From JAVBQU01 sp031548675 (lineage in GTDB: Bacteria; Bacteroidota; Bacteroidia; Bacteroidales; P3), in contig JAVBQU010000239.1 in assembly GCA_031548675.1 (NCBI GenBank), forward strand, positions 1 to 12,197: 12,197 bases of DNA, read 5' to 3'. Shown here piece by piece: positions 1-8,609 of the stretch (its first letter is position 1; each line of letters starts with the position of its first letter). The translations under genes and the position numbers were made by a program. Under the pieces are notes generated by a model that did not search any database, was not told where the DNA came from, and was given only the letters and a program-made list of their open reading frames with translations.

Positions 1-509
1 ATTATTTCAAGCAAAAAATTAAAGCAGGCGAAGTAGGTTCGTCGGCTCTGCCGCATAAAGTAAACCCCATCGATTTTGAAAATGCAGAAGGAAATTTAGG
101 CATTGCCAATGCAGTTTTAGAGCATTTATCAGCTAAATTACCCATATCCCGTTTACAACGCGATTTAACTGATTCTACCGTAAGCCGTAATATCGGTGTG
201 CCTTTGGCTCATACAGTTATAGCCGTTAAAGCTTTAATCAAGGGAATTAATAAACTTATTCTGAATGAAAGAGCTTTGCAGCAAGATTTGGAAAATAATT
301 GGGAAGTAGTAGCCGAAGCTATTCAAACCATATTGCGTCGAGAAGCCTATCCCAATCCTTATGAAACCTTGAAAGATTTAACCCGTACCAATGAAAAGGT
401 AACCGGAGAAACTATTGCCAGATTTATTGATACTTTGTCGGTTTCCGAGTCGGTTAAACAAGAATTGAAAGCCATAACACCCCAAAATTATATTGGAATT
501 TACAGATAA
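1..509 (+). CDS. purB: Adenylosuccinate lyase, C-terminal part (5' end outside window)
   Basis: Adenylosuccinate lyase releases fumarate from SAICAR and from adenylosuccinate in cytoplasmic purine synthesis. The reading frame is already open at base 3 and gives 168 residues to the TAA stop; the N-terminal part of this roughly 450-residue family lies off the window. The fumarase/aspartase superfamily signature loop is seen at visible residues 12-22 (GSSALPHKVNP), with the catalytic-loop serines at 13-14. It is followed by the PurB-specific stretches IDFENAEGNLG and RDLTDSTVSRN, and the family-typical end NYIG. The overall match is to the E. coli-type (long) PurB. One oddity is that the signature position normally occupied by Met is Leu (CTG, bases 48-50). 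A GTG at 198 is internal and not a start. An ABC exporter follows after 14 bases, so the two are probably cotranscribed. Confidence 0.96.
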   Translation, partial: YFKQKIKAGEVGSSALPHKVNPIDFENAEGNLGIANAVLEHLSAKLPISRLQRDLTDSTVSRNIGVPLAHTVIAVKALIKGINKLILNERALQQDLENNWEVVAEAIQTILRREAYPNPYETLKDLTRTNEKVTGETIARFIDTLSVSESVKQELKAITPQNYIGIYR

Positions 510-523
510 ATTTTCCGTAAATA

Positions 524-2350
524 GTGAACAGCAGGGAATTATTTTCTAGACAATTGAAACCTTATGTAGGAAGTTTCTCACTGAGTATCATATTAAATTT
601 GATCTCGGTAATACTCTCTATATTTTCAATTTTTTTGATTGGAGATTTCTTACGCTTATTATTCGGCGTCGAAATGGGTTTGGCTTCGCCTGCAGATAGC
701 TATAATCCTTCCGCATCTGTTATCGGAAAAGTACAAGATATATTCTATCATGTAGTAGTAGCATCAGGTAAACAGGAAGCCTTGCTGTGGCTGGTAGGTA
801 GCATATTGATATTATATCTTTTCAAAAATTTATTTCAATATATCGCTTATTATAACATAGCTTCCGTACGTACCGGCATTATGCAGGGGTTTCGTAAAGA
901 TTTATTCAATAAGATAGTAACTTTACCTTTGTCTTATTTTGGAAATAAAAGAAAAGGAGATATTATCAGCCGTTTTAGTGCAGATGTACAAGAAATAGAT
1001 GAGACTCTGCTCAAATCGATACAGCAGATTATCAATTCAGCACTTATGGTAATACTTTATGTAATAACCCTTTTTGTTATAAGTGTTCCGCTTACGCTAT
1101 TTATGTTTGCGGTTTTGCCGGTTGCCGGATATGCAATTTCAAGGTTGTCCCGTTATTTGCGGCATGCCGCCCCGCATGTACAGCAAAAATTCGGACATTT
1201 AATATCCATAACCGAAGAAAGTATTTCAGGGTTAAAAATAATTAAATCGTTTACAGCCATTGAGTTTTTTAATCGCCGTTTTCAGGTTGCCGATAAATCC
1301 TATACCCGCATACGAACCAAAGTAGCTCAAAGAATGGATTTGGCTTCGCCGATGAGTGAATTTTTAGGAACAATTATTGTACTTTGCATCCTGATTATGG
1401 GTGGACATTTGATTTTTAATCAACATGATTCTGCACTTAGCCCTACATTATTTATATGTTATGTTGTTCTTTTTGTGCAAATAATAAATCCGGCAAAAGA
1501 ATTAGCTAACGGTTATTCGCAGATTCAAAAGGGAAAAGCCTCTTTGCAGAGAGTTAAAGAAATTTTAGTAGCAGACGAAGTAATTGTAGAAAAAGAAAAT
1601 CCGGTTTCTATCGTTGATTTTAAAGAGAAAATAGAATTTCAGAATCTTTCTTTTGCCTACGATGAATCGAATTATGTTTTGAAAAACATTGATATTGAAA
1701 TTAAAAAAGGTTCTTCTATCGCTTTGGTAGGACCATCGGGGTCGGGAAAATCAACGCTGGTAGATTTGATACCTCGTTTTTATAACAGCACACAAGGTCA
1801 GCTTCTGATAGACGGCATAGATGTAAAAGAATACAGCATCAAAGATGTAAGAAGCTTGATTGGGATTGTAAGTCAGGAGACCGTTTTATTTAATGATACT
1901 ATTTTCAATAACATTGCTTTCGGAATGCAGAATGCAAAGAAAGAAGATGTAATACAGGCGGCAAAAATTGCCAATGCCCATGATTTTATTATGATGCAGC
2001 GTAAAGGCTATGATACGGTTATCGGAGATAGGGGAGGACGCTTGTCGGGCGGACAACGCCAAAGGTTGAGTATTGCAAGGGCAGTTTTACGCAATCCTCC
2101 TATACTGATATTGGATGAAGCGACCTCTGCTTTAGATACAGAATCGGAAGCATTGGTACAGGAAGCCTTGAAAAACTTGATGCAAGACCGTACTTCAATC
2201 ATTATTGCTCATCGCCTCTCAACTATACAGCATGTTGATAAAATTTATGTTATCAATAAAGGAGAAATAACAGAGCAAGGTGCACATAACCAGTTGTTAG
2301 CGAGAAAAGGAGAATACTATAAATTCTGCACTATGCAGAGTATCGCATAA
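524..2350 (+). CDS. MsbA-like ABC exporter (fused membrane and ATPase domains)
   Basis: This is a half-transporter ABC exporter of 608 residues, the usual length for MsbA-type lipid or multidrug exporters, acting as a homodimer in the inner membrane. Six hydrophobic segments lie at about residues 17-48, 86-110, 168-188, 190-210, 278-298 and 308-325. The ATPase domain follows: Walker A GPSGSGKST at 403-411, Q-loop Gln 451, signature LSGGQ at 507-511, Walker B ILILDE ending at Glu 532, and H-loop His 563. All catalytic residues are intact. The start is GTG at 524: an in-frame TAA lies at 518-520, and the next ATG (codon 51) would remove the first membrane helix. It sits 14 bases after purB. The family suggests lipid A-core or other lipid flipping, but substrate cannot be read from sequence, so I do not assign the symbol msbA. 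Confidence 0.93.
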   Translation: MNSRELFSRQLKPYVGSFSLSIILNLISVILSIFSIFLIGDFLRLLFGVEMGLASPADSYNPSASVIGKVQDIFYHVVVASGKQEALLWLVGSILILYLFKNLFQYIAYYNIASVRTGIMQGFRKDLFNKIVTLPLSYFGNKRKGDIISRFSADVQEIDETLLKSIQQIINSALMVILYVITLFVISVPLTLFMFAVLPVAGYAISRLSRYLRHAAPHVQQKFGHLISITEESISGLKIIKSFTAIEFFNRRFQVADKSYTRIRTKVAQRMDLASPMSEFLGTIIVLCILIMGGHLIFNQHDSALSPTLFICYVVLFVQIINPAKELANGYSQIQKGKASLQRVKEILVADEVIVEKENPVSIVDFKEKIEFQNLSFAYDESNYVLKNIDIEIKKGSSIALVGPSGSGKSTLVDLIPRFYNSTQGQLLIDGIDVKEYSIKDVRSLIGIVSQETVLFNDTIFNNIAFGMQNAKKEDVIQAAKIANAHDFIMMQRKGYDTVIGDRGGRLSGGQRQRLSIARAVLRNPPILILDEATSALDTESEALVQEALKNLMQDRTSIIIAHRLSTIQHVDKIYVINKGEITEQGAHNQLLARKGEYYKFCTMQSIA

Positions 2351-2542
2351 ATATAAATTGGGTTTTGGTTTAATAACTTGGAAGTAAACTTTAATGAAGA
2401 AATAAATATAAATTTACACGATTAGTAACCCGATTTATAGGTTTTATTGTCTAATAAACTAATTGCATATGTATTGCTGACTCCATCTGCTTAATGGCAA
2501 TGGAATGATTGTAACGAAAAATAAAGAAATAAAAATATACAG

Positions 2543-5500
2543 ATGAAAAAGATAAAAATTCTTTCCGCATTTATATTATCCATGTTTTGTTTGAGCGGCT
2601 TTGCCCAACAAGATACCGCATTTTGGTTTGCAGTGCCTAAAGTAAGTATGCAAGGTGTAACGGGGACTAAATCGAGAACCCTCTACTTATCATCTATTGA
2701 AGGTACAGATGTAGAGATTTCTCAACCTGCTACAGGGACTTCATTTACTATGACTGTTTTTCCAAACTCAACAGTTAGAACCTTGATTCCTGATATGGAA
2801 GTAAGTACTCCCAATGTTGTAATGAATACCGGTTTACATCTACGCTCTACGGATGGCAAAAAATTTAATTGCATGTATGATGTGAGAGCTCCCAAAAATG
2901 CGGATATTTTTTCACTTAAAGGCAATGATGCATTAGGAACTAAATTTTATATTCCCGGACAGAATATTTTTAGTAATGATTGTGATGGAAACTATACTGA
3001 TGTAAGACATTCTTTCGATATAGTAGCAACAGAAGATGGTACAGTAGTGACAGTTACACCTAAAAAAGACATATTAGCACATCCTGCATCAGCAGGTTCT
3101 TTTAATATAAACTTAAATAAAGGACAGACTTTTTCTTGTGAGGGAAGCACTTCGGTGGCAATTCCTTATATTTCATATACCGCTGCTGGGCATTTGGTAG
3201 GAACCAAAGTTACATCGAATAAACCTATTGCCATAACTGTAAAAGACGATTCTCCTCAAACTTCATCATGGACTAATCCGGTATACCAGTTGACAGGAGG
3301 AATTACAAGGGATTTATTGGGAGAGCAAATAGTACCTGTAGAAAGAGTCGGAACAGAGTATGTAATTTACAGAGGGAGAAATAAAAATGCGAAATCAGGG
3401 ACAGGAGGAGTAGGACCAGATTTCTTTTTTGTTACGGCTACTGAAAATGGAACCCAAATTTCTGTTAATGGACAGGTTAAAGGGATTATTAATGAAACAG
3501 ATACCTATCAAGGAATTATACCTCATGATACAGCGGTTTTTTATATATCAACCTCTAAGCCTGTTTATTTGTGGCATGTAAGCGGAGTTAATGATGAACT
3601 CGCTGGAACTTTAGTTCCCCCTATGATATGTTCAGGCTCAAAAGAAGTAATCATAACTAGACCAAATACAGGAACTTTTTTATTGAATGTTGTAATCATG
3701 AGTGGTTTTGAAAATACGCTTAGATGGAATGGAAATACTTTTGGTAGTATAGGAACACCTTCGCCTCCCGTTTTTGTAAATGTTCCGGGAACAACTAAAT
3801 ATAAAGCTGCTCAATTAACAATATTAACTCCAGTTTTGGGAGATCAGGCATTTGCAATTATTAAGTCTAATGCAGGAGCTCCTTTACAAGTTGGCATGCT
3901 GTCGGCAGATACGGTAACATGCCGGTATACTTATCCGACTAATTTTGATTTTTTTGATATGAAGATAACAGGCAATAAAAAGAGTTTGCAGTACTGTGCA
4001 GGGGATACCATACAATTATTTACAGATTCTTTGAAAGGTTTAGGAAAAGTGAATTATGATTGGATAGGACCATTAGGTTCTTCGGTTTTGAATGGAAATC
4101 AAGAAAATATATTAACCATACCTGATGCACAGCCTTCGCATTCGGGAGCTTATTCATTCGGGGTTAAAGCAGATTCTATTTATTGTACACAAAGGCAAGA
4201 TACGGTGTATATAAACGTTGAACCTAAAGTAAAACCCGATATAGGTTCGGATAAACAGATATGCGAAAAAGAGAGCATTAAATTTAATGCGGAAAAGAAA
4301 TATGATACTTATTCGTGGGCATTAAATGCAAATGTTATATCTCAAGATAGTATTATTATTACTCAGCAAGCCGGAATCTATACTTTGGATGTAACCTATA
4401 ATGGATGTAAAGGAGCCGATACAGCGGAACTAACAGTACATCCTTTGCCTAAATCTGTTGTTACAATGTCTTCCACAGTTTGTTATCGCGATTCTGCGGA
4501 TGTGCAGGTTAAGCCCGAAGGCTTAGAAGTATATTGTCAAATTTATCATGTCGGGACGAATACCAAACTTTTGGATGTTAAAATAGATTCAGGAGATTAT
4601 GCTATTAGAAACTATAAAATCTATCCGGTTGGTACAGGAACTAGCTATTATAGAATTTTACTCACAAGTAAATACGGCTGTATAACTAGGGATTCTGTTC
4701 CGCTTACAGTGGTAAGTGCTTTTATAAATTTAGGGAAAGATACAGTTTTATGTGAGCCTAATACTGTTAAATTAACAGCTCCTGCAGGTTATACCTATTT
4801 ATGGAGTACCGGAGCTACCACCCAAAGTATTACTGTAAGTAAGACCGACTCGTTATGGGTTGAAATTACAGATGCCGGTTCCGGATGTATGGGGGTTGAC
4901 AGTATCAATGTAAATATATATCCTCTACCTAAATTAGTTGCTTCTATATCAGAAGATGTAATCTGCCCAGGAGATAAAGTTACGGTTTCTGCTGATAGCG
5001 CTGCAACTTATTTATGGACAAGCTTAAATCCAGAACCTTCTATGGCAGGACAAACAACATTTGCAACCATGAATCTACAACCTTATGCCAGCAATACGTA
5101 TTATGTTAAGGGTACAAGTTCATATGGATGTTCCAGTACGGCTAATGTTTCTGTAACAGTAAGCCCTGCACCTGAAGCCCGCATAGATGCCAAACCTATA
5201 AAAGTTTCTTACTTAGATCCCCGCGTAACATTCAGGGATATTTCTCTAAATTCAACGTCGCGGATTTGGGATTTCGGAGATGGGACTAGCTCTACCGAAC
5301 AAATGATAGTACATGAATATCCTAAAGATACCTCTGTATATACGGTTGCATTGATTGTGAAAAATGACGGAGGGTGTGCAGATACAGCTTATGTTGTGAT
5401 TATCGTAGAGCCGGAAACCAGCATATACATTCCCAATGCTTTTGTTGCAACCCAAGAGGGTAAAGATTACAATGTGTTTAAGGTGTATGGAAATTATATA

Positions 5501-5692
5501 GGTGCATTTGAACTGCGTATTTTTGACAGATGGGGGAAGGAAGTTTTTTATACCCAAGATATCAATCAAGGATGGGATGGAACTTATAAAGGACAGCAGC
5601 TATCAGAAGGTGTTTATATGTATATTGTAACTTATATTGATAACCGCAATTTGAAGCACATGAAAAAAGGAAGTGTAACCTTTATCCGATAA
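2543..5692 (+). CDS. T9SS-secreted multidomain surface protein: IgGFc-binding-like N-terminus, Ig-like repeats, PKD, CHU_C sorting domain
   Basis: The protein has 1049 residues. A Sec signal peptide covers residues 1-21 (MKKIK, hydrophobic core, cleavage near SGFA/QQ). Residues about 22-470 resemble the IgGFc-binding N-terminal family, named for mammalian Fc-gamma-binding protein and common in Bacteroidetes surface proteins; I call this from patterns such as GTKFYIPGQN and LVGTKVTSNKPIAITV. Residues about 480-880 are a string of Ig-like modules, each opening with a Cys in contexts such as CAGDT, CEKES, CEPNT and CPGDK. Two linkers repeat the PLPK motif, at about 634-637 and 794-797. A PKD domain carries WDFGDG at 909-914. 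Residues 961-1049 are a gliding-motility-associated (CHU_C, type B) sorting domain starting IYIPNAF, which directs export by the type IX system. The likely place is the cell surface or outside, in adhesion or matrix binding; actual ligand unknown. The stop overlaps the next start (TAATG), suggesting translational coupling to lolD. Confidence 0.9.
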   Translation: MKKIKILSAFILSMFCLSGFAQQDTAFWFAVPKVSMQGVTGTKSRTLYLSSIEGTDVEISQPATGTSFTMTVFPNSTVRTLIPDMEVSTPNVVMNTGLHLRSTDGKKFNCMYDVRAPKNADIFSLKGNDALGTKFYIPGQNIFSNDCDGNYTDVRHSFDIVATEDGTVVTVTPKKDILAHPASAGSFNINLNKGQTFSCEGSTSVAIPYISYTAAGHLVGTKVTSNKPIAITVKDDSPQTSSWTNPVYQLTGGITRDLLGEQIVPVERVGTEYVIYRGRNKNAKSGTGGVGPDFFFVTATENGTQISVNGQVKGIINETDTYQGIIPHDTAVFYISTSKPVYLWHVSGVNDELAGTLVPPMICSGSKEVIITRPNTGTFLLNVVIMSGFENTLRWNGNTFGSIGTPSPPVFVNVPGTTKYKAAQLTILTPVLGDQAFAIIKSNAGAPLQVGMLSADTVTCRYTYPTNFDFFDMKITGNKKSLQYCAGDTIQLFTDSLKGLGKVNYDWIGPLGSSVLNGNQENILTIPDAQPSHSGAYSFGVKADSIYCTQRQDTVYINVEPKVKPDIGSDKQICEKESIKFNAEKKYDTYSWALNANVISQDSIIITQQAGIYTLDVTYNGCKGADTAELTVHPLPKSVVTMSSTVCYRDSADVQVKPEGLEVYCQIYHVGTNTKLLDVKIDSGDYAIRNYKIYPVGTGTSYYRILLTSKYGCITRDSVPLTVVSAFINLGKDTVLCEPNTVKLTAPAGYTYLWSTGATTQSITVSKTDSLWVEITDAGSGCMGVDSINVNIYPLPKLVASISEDVICPGDKVTVSADSAATYLWTSLNPEPSMAGQTTFATMNLQPYASNTYYVKGTSSYGCSSTANVSVTVSPAPEARIDAKPIKVSYLDPRVTFRDISLNSTSRIWDFGDGTSSTEQMIVHEYPKDTSVYTVALIVKNDGGCADTAYVVIIVEPETSIYIPNAFVATQEGKDYNVFKVYGNYIGAFELRIFDRWGKEVFYTQDINQGWDGTYKGQQLSEGVYMYIVTYIDNRNLKHMKKGSVTFIR

Positions 5693-6345
5693 TGATACAA
5701 GTTAAGAATATTACCAAATCATTTGGCAGTCTGCAAGTACTTAAAGGAGTAAATATGCAGATAGATAAGGGAGAAATTGTTTCTATTGTCGGGGCTTCGG
5801 GTGCAGGAAAAACTACTTTACTGCAAATTGCGGGTACATTAAGCCAGCCTGATACGGGTGAAATCTGGATAGATAATACCAATGTTAGTGCCTTAAATGA
5901 TTGGAATTTATCATTATTCAGAAATCAGAAAATAGGCTTTGTATTTCAGTTTCATCAGCTTCTGCCTGAATTTACAGCATTGGAAAATGCTTGTATTCCT
6001 GCTTTTATCAAAGGCACGGATAGAAAAACTGCTCAAAAGCAGGCTCTCGAATTATTTGATTTTTTAGATATAAAAGACCGGATCAGTCATAAGCCTTCGG
6101 AGCTTTCGGGCGGAGAGCAGCAGCGTGTAGCTATTGCCCGTGCTTTAATAAATAATCCGGCTGTAATATTGGCTGATGAACCTTCAGGTAATTTGGATTC
6201 GCAAAATGCAAAGGAATTGCATAAATTGTTTTTTTCTTTGCGTGAAAAATTTCAACAAACCTTTATCATTGTTACGCATAATGAAGAGCTTGCCAACATG
6301 ACTGATAGAAAATTGGTTATGAAAGATGGTGTATTTGTATCTTAA
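5692..6345 (+). CDS. lolD: LolD-like ABC transporter ATP-binding protein
   Basis: This is a cytoplasmic ATPase of 217 residues, the usual length for LolD, which powers the LolCDE complex that extracts lipoproteins from the inner membrane. Visible motifs are Walker A GASGAGKTT at 34-42, Q-loop Gln 86, signature LSGGEQQR at 138-145, Walker B with DEPSGNLD at 162-169, and H-loop His 196. The DEPSGNLD form and the stretch FQFHQLLPEFTALEN are typical of the LolD/MacB/FtsE group. No LolC/LolE-type permease is next to it, so its membrane partner must be encoded elsewhere. Its ATG shares one base with the stop of the preceding secreted-protein gene. The LolD assignment over related MacB-type ATPases rests on overall resemblance and is likely but not proven. 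Confidence 0.85.
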   Translation: MIQVKNITKSFGSLQVLKGVNMQIDKGEIVSIVGASGAGKTTLLQIAGTLSQPDTGEIWIDNTNVSALNDWNLSLFRNQKIGFVFQFHQLLPEFTALENACIPAFIKGTDRKTAQKQALELFDFLDIKDRISHKPSELSGGEQQRVAIARALINNPAVILADEPSGNLDSQNAKELHKLFFSLREKFQQTFIIVTHNEELANMTDRKLVMKDGVFVS

Positions 6346-6381
6346 TGATGATGTTAATGATAAGTATAAATAAATAAATTG

Positions 6382-6418
6382 ATAGACCTCATAGGTTTCT
6401 AAAACCTATGAGGTCTAT
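6382..6418. terminator. Perfect 17-bp palindrome with 3-base loop after lolD; likely terminator or REP-like element
   Basis: The arms ATAGACCTCATAGGTTT (6382-6398) and AAACCTATGAGGTCTAT (6402-6418) are exact reverse complements around the loop CTA. It lies between the lolD stop (6345) and the rlmB start (6454). Only three T follow the stem on the plus strand, so it is not a textbook intrinsic terminator. The exactness and symmetry would also fit a dispersed palindromic repeat; copy number elsewhere cannot be seen here. Confidence 0.6.
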
Positions 6419-6453
6419 TTGTAAAGTAACTCTACTAAAATTTAAATTTGAAA

Positions 6454-7200
6454 ATGAAAAAAGAACAATTTATATATGGTATTCATCCTTTATTAGAAGC
6501 AATTCGTTCCGGAAAAGAGATTGATAAAGTTTTGATACAAATAGGTTTGAAAGGGGATAATTTTGGAGAATTAAAGGCTTTATTGAAAGAGTATGCCATT
6601 CCTTCTCAACAGGTTCCCATTGAAAAATTAAATAAAATAACGAGGCAAAATCATCAAGGAATTATCGGTTTTGTGTCTCCGATAAGCTACCAGCCTATTG
6701 ATGAGGTTATTCAGCAGGTATTTGAGAAAGGCGAAAGCCCTTTCTTACTGTTGTTAGATAGAATTACCGACGTGCGGAATTTTGGAGCTATTGCTCGTAC
6801 TGCCGAATGTGCCGGTGTTCATGCGTTGATAGTTCCGTCTAAAGGTTCGGCTTTGATTTCGGAAGATGCTATTAAAACATCAGCCGGAGCTTTATTTAAT
6901 ATTCCGGTTTGCAGGGAAGATAATTTGAAAACTACTATTAATTTTTTAAAGCAATCGGGATTACAGGTTGTGGGTGTTACTGAAAAAGCACAAAAGAATT
7001 ACACTCAAGTAGATTTTATGAGTCCGACCGTGCTAATTATGGGTTCGGAAGAGGATGGAATTTCGCCTGAATATTTGAAACTTTGTGATGATAGGGTAAT
7101 GATTCCGATGATGGGGAAAATAGCTTCGCTTAATGTATCGGTTTCAGCAGGAGTTCTAATGTATGAGGTGGTTAGGCAAAGGGCAAGTGATAAATTATGA
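6454..7200 (+). CDS. rlmB: 23S rRNA 2'-O-ribose methyltransferase, TrmH/RlmB (SpoU) family
   Basis: The enzyme has 248 residues and is a SPOUT-superfamily, SAM-dependent RNA 2'-O-methyltransferase; by resemblance it is RlmB, which methylates a guanosine in the 23S rRNA peptidyl-transferase region. The N-terminal part (about 4-75, FIYGIHPLLEAI through HQGIIGF) is the L30e-like substrate-binding domain. The catalytic knot follows: motif 1 NFGAIARTA with Asn 109 and Arg 115, motif 2 MGSEEDGIS around 196-204, and motif 3 SLNVSVSAG around 225-233, including Asn 227. All three motifs are intact. I chose the ATG at 6454 over a TTG two codons earlier, since the family opens very close to the GIHP motif. 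It is convergent with the DUF721 gene. Which rRNA or tRNA site is modified is inferred from family only. Confidence 0.9.
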   Translation: MKKEQFIYGIHPLLEAIRSGKEIDKVLIQIGLKGDNFGELKALLKEYAIPSQQVPIEKLNKITRQNHQGIIGFVSPISYQPIDEVIQQVFEKGESPFLLLLDRITDVRNFGAIARTAECAGVHALIVPSKGSALISEDAIKTSAGALFNIPVCREDNLKTTINFLKQSGLQVVGVTEKAQKNYTQVDFMSPTVLIMGSEEDGISPEYLKLCDDRVMIPMMGKIASLNVSVSAGVLMYEVVRQRASDKL

Positions 7201-7307
7201 ACGATGAATTTTAAATACAAGTTGACAAGTAAACGAGACACAAGAGAAACTATGAACTGAATGCTTTTCTACTTTATCTTAAGTTTCACGCTATATCTTT
7301 TTCATCT

Positions 7308-7601
7308 TTACATAAAAATAATATTGGATAAAACGCTTTCGTCTAATCGTTTATTTATTTCAATTAAAAGTTTCGTCCTAGTATAGTTTAACTCGTTGCG
7401 TAACGAAGGTAAGAGTACGCGTACGAAAAGTATTTTATTTTTGATATAAACATCGGAAATATGCGGGGCAAAGGTATTTCCGATTAATTCAAAGAAAATA
7501 TCAATCGCTTTCTTTTCAACTACTTTTCCCGACAAACGGTAAAGTGAAAGCATTTCTTCAATAGCTCCTTTTAAAGTATATTCATTGTGGTTTTGTTGCA
7601 T
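7308..7601 (-). CDS. DUF721/DciA-like small protein
   Basis: The protein has 97 residues and resembles the short Bacteroidetes DUF721 proteins. Shared features are LKGAIEEMLSLYRLSGKV near the start, a central VYIKNKILFVRVLLPSLRNEL and the following YTRTKLLIEINKRL helix, ending in a hydrophobic VLSNIIFM. In many bacteria DUF721 defines DciA, a loader or partner of the replicative DnaB helicase; whether this short form does that job is inference. It is soluble, with no signal peptide or membrane segment. The ATG is 19 bases downstream of the glycosyltransferase stop, so it is probably the second gene of that transcript. Confidence 0.85.
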   Translation of the reverse strand: MQQNHNEYTLKGAIEEMLSLYRLSGKVVEKKAIDIFFELIGNTFAPHISDVYIKNKILFVRVLLPSLRNELNYTRTKLLIEINKRLDESVLSNIIFM

Positions 7602-7620
7602 CTTATAAATAGGAGAATCC

Positions 7621-8364
7621 TTATTTTTTCTTTTTGAATTCAGGAGAGAACCAGCTTCTTATTCTTAACGAGATGACTCCGAAAAATGCTTCTTTAAAGA
7701 TTTTGGTACTCATTTTTGAAACGCCCAAAGTCCTATCTGTAAAAATTACCGGAACTTCTTGTAATTTAAATCCTAATTTCCAAGTTGTAAATTTCATTTC
7801 TATTTGAAAGGCATAACCTACAAAATGGATTTTATTAAGATTTATGGTCTCTAATACTTTGCGTCTATAGCAGGCAAATCCGGCAGTGGTGTCTCCGATT
7901 TTTAACCGTGTAATAAAGCGGACATAAACGGATGCGTAGTATGACATCAATACTCTTCCCATAGGCCAGTTAACTACATTTACTACACCGTTTACATAAC
8001 GTGAACCAATGGCGAGGTCTGCTCCTTGGTTTGCACAGGCATCATAAAGACGGGGTAAATCATCGGGATTGTGCGAGAAATCGGCATCCATTTCAAATAT
8101 ATATTCATATCCGTTTTGCAAAGCCCAGCGGAATCCGTGTATGTAAGCTGTTCCTAAACCCAGTTTTCCTTTGCGTTCTTCTATAAATAAGCGGTTGGGA
8201 AATTCCTGCATCAATCTTTTTACGATATCGGCGGTTCCATCGGGGGAGTTATCTTCTATAACCAAGATGTGGAATTCTTTTTCTAATGAAAAAACTTTGC
8301 GAATAATGGATTCTATATTTTCCTTTTCGTTATAGGTTGGGATAATGATTATGCTGTCTTTCAC
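7621..8364 (-). CDS. Polyprenol-phosphate mannose synthase-like glycosyltransferase (GT2)
   Basis: This is a family 2 glycosyltransferase of 247 residues, close to the DPM1/polyprenol monophosphomannose synthase group, which transfers a sugar from a nucleotide sugar to a polyprenyl phosphate at the inner face of the membrane. Visible motifs are IIPTYNEKENI at 7-17, EDNSPDGT at 37-44, the metal/nucleotide-sugar site DAD at 93-95 in EMDADFSHNP, and later GSRYVNG and TTAGFACYRR. It lacks the C-terminal membrane helices found in some relatives, so it is a soluble or peripheral form. The start is GTG (8362-8364): an in-frame TAA lies three codons upstream, and the PTYNE motif must be near the N-terminus. 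A candidate promoter lies just upstream. Donor and acceptor sugars cannot be read from sequence. Confidence 0.9.
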   Translation of the reverse strand: MKDSIIIIPTYNEKENIESIIRKVFSLEKEFHILVIEDNSPDGTADIVKRLMQEFPNRLFIEERKGKLGLGTAYIHGFRWALQNGYEYIFEMDADFSHNPDDLPRLYDACANQGADLAIGSRYVNGVVNVVNWPMGRVLMSYYASVYVRFITRLKIGDTTAGFACYRRKVLETINLNKIHFVGYAFQIEMKFTTWKLGFKLQEVPVIFTDRTLGVSKMSTKIFKEAFFGVISLRIRSWFSPEFKKKK

Positions 8365-8383
8365 GGTTTTTTAATTTAAATTA

Positions 8384-8414
8384 CAAAATACGGAATAATA
8401 ATAATAATATACAA
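8384..8414 (-). promoter_or_regulatory. Candidate Bacteroidetes-type promoter for the glycosyltransferase-DUF721 pair
   Basis: Read on the minus strand, a TTG (8414-8412) is followed after 21 bases by TATTTTG (8390-8384), close to the Bacteroidetes TTG / TAnnTTTG pattern, one T short in the -7 box. It would give a short leader before the GTG start at 8364. This is pattern matching only. Confidence 0.35.
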
Positions 8415-8554
8415 GTGAATATTTTAGCGGACGTTATATTGTATATTCTTTATGCTATGATGTTTTGGGAAGGCATTGGTGAGCTTGCTAGTAGAATATA
8501 TAGTATTTTATCATATTTTTTTGCTGAAACAATATGAGATTTGCTATTTGAAGA

Positions 8555-8609
8555 AAGCTTCCTAATCATAAAAAACAATATTGCATTGCCATTTATGATT
8601 AGGAAGCTT
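8555..8609 (-). terminator. 18-bp perfect inverted repeat behind the C10 protease; likely terminator
   Basis: The arms AAGCTTCCTAATCATAAA (8555-8572) and TTTATGATTAGGAAGCTT (8592-8609) are exact reverse complements with a 19-base loop. On the minus strand it lies about 70 bases after the protease stop and is followed by TTTCTTC-like sequence, fitting the end of the operon. The long loop and perfect arms would also allow a small mobile palindrome. Confidence 0.55.

Noticed and set aside
198..509. A separate small gene starting at GTG 198
   Set aside because: The same frame is open upstream to the window edge and encodes the PurB signature, so this is the end of purB.
2351..2542. Promoter or small RNA in the 192-base gap before the large surface protein gene
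   Set aside because: A promoter is expected there, but I found no convincing TTG / TAnnTTTG pair and no stable hairpin.
5252..5569. Minus-strand 105-codon frame inside the large surface protein gene
   Set aside because: It is a shadow of the PKD and CHU_C region, whose plus-strand reading is unambiguous.
6448..6450. TTG start for rlmB
   Set aside because: An ATG two codons later (6454) is a better start and costs only two residues.
7201..7307. Possible terminator between the convergent rlmB and DUF721 genes (short GAAACT...AGTTTC match)
   Set aside because: Only about six base pairs with a long loop; not enough to support a terminator.
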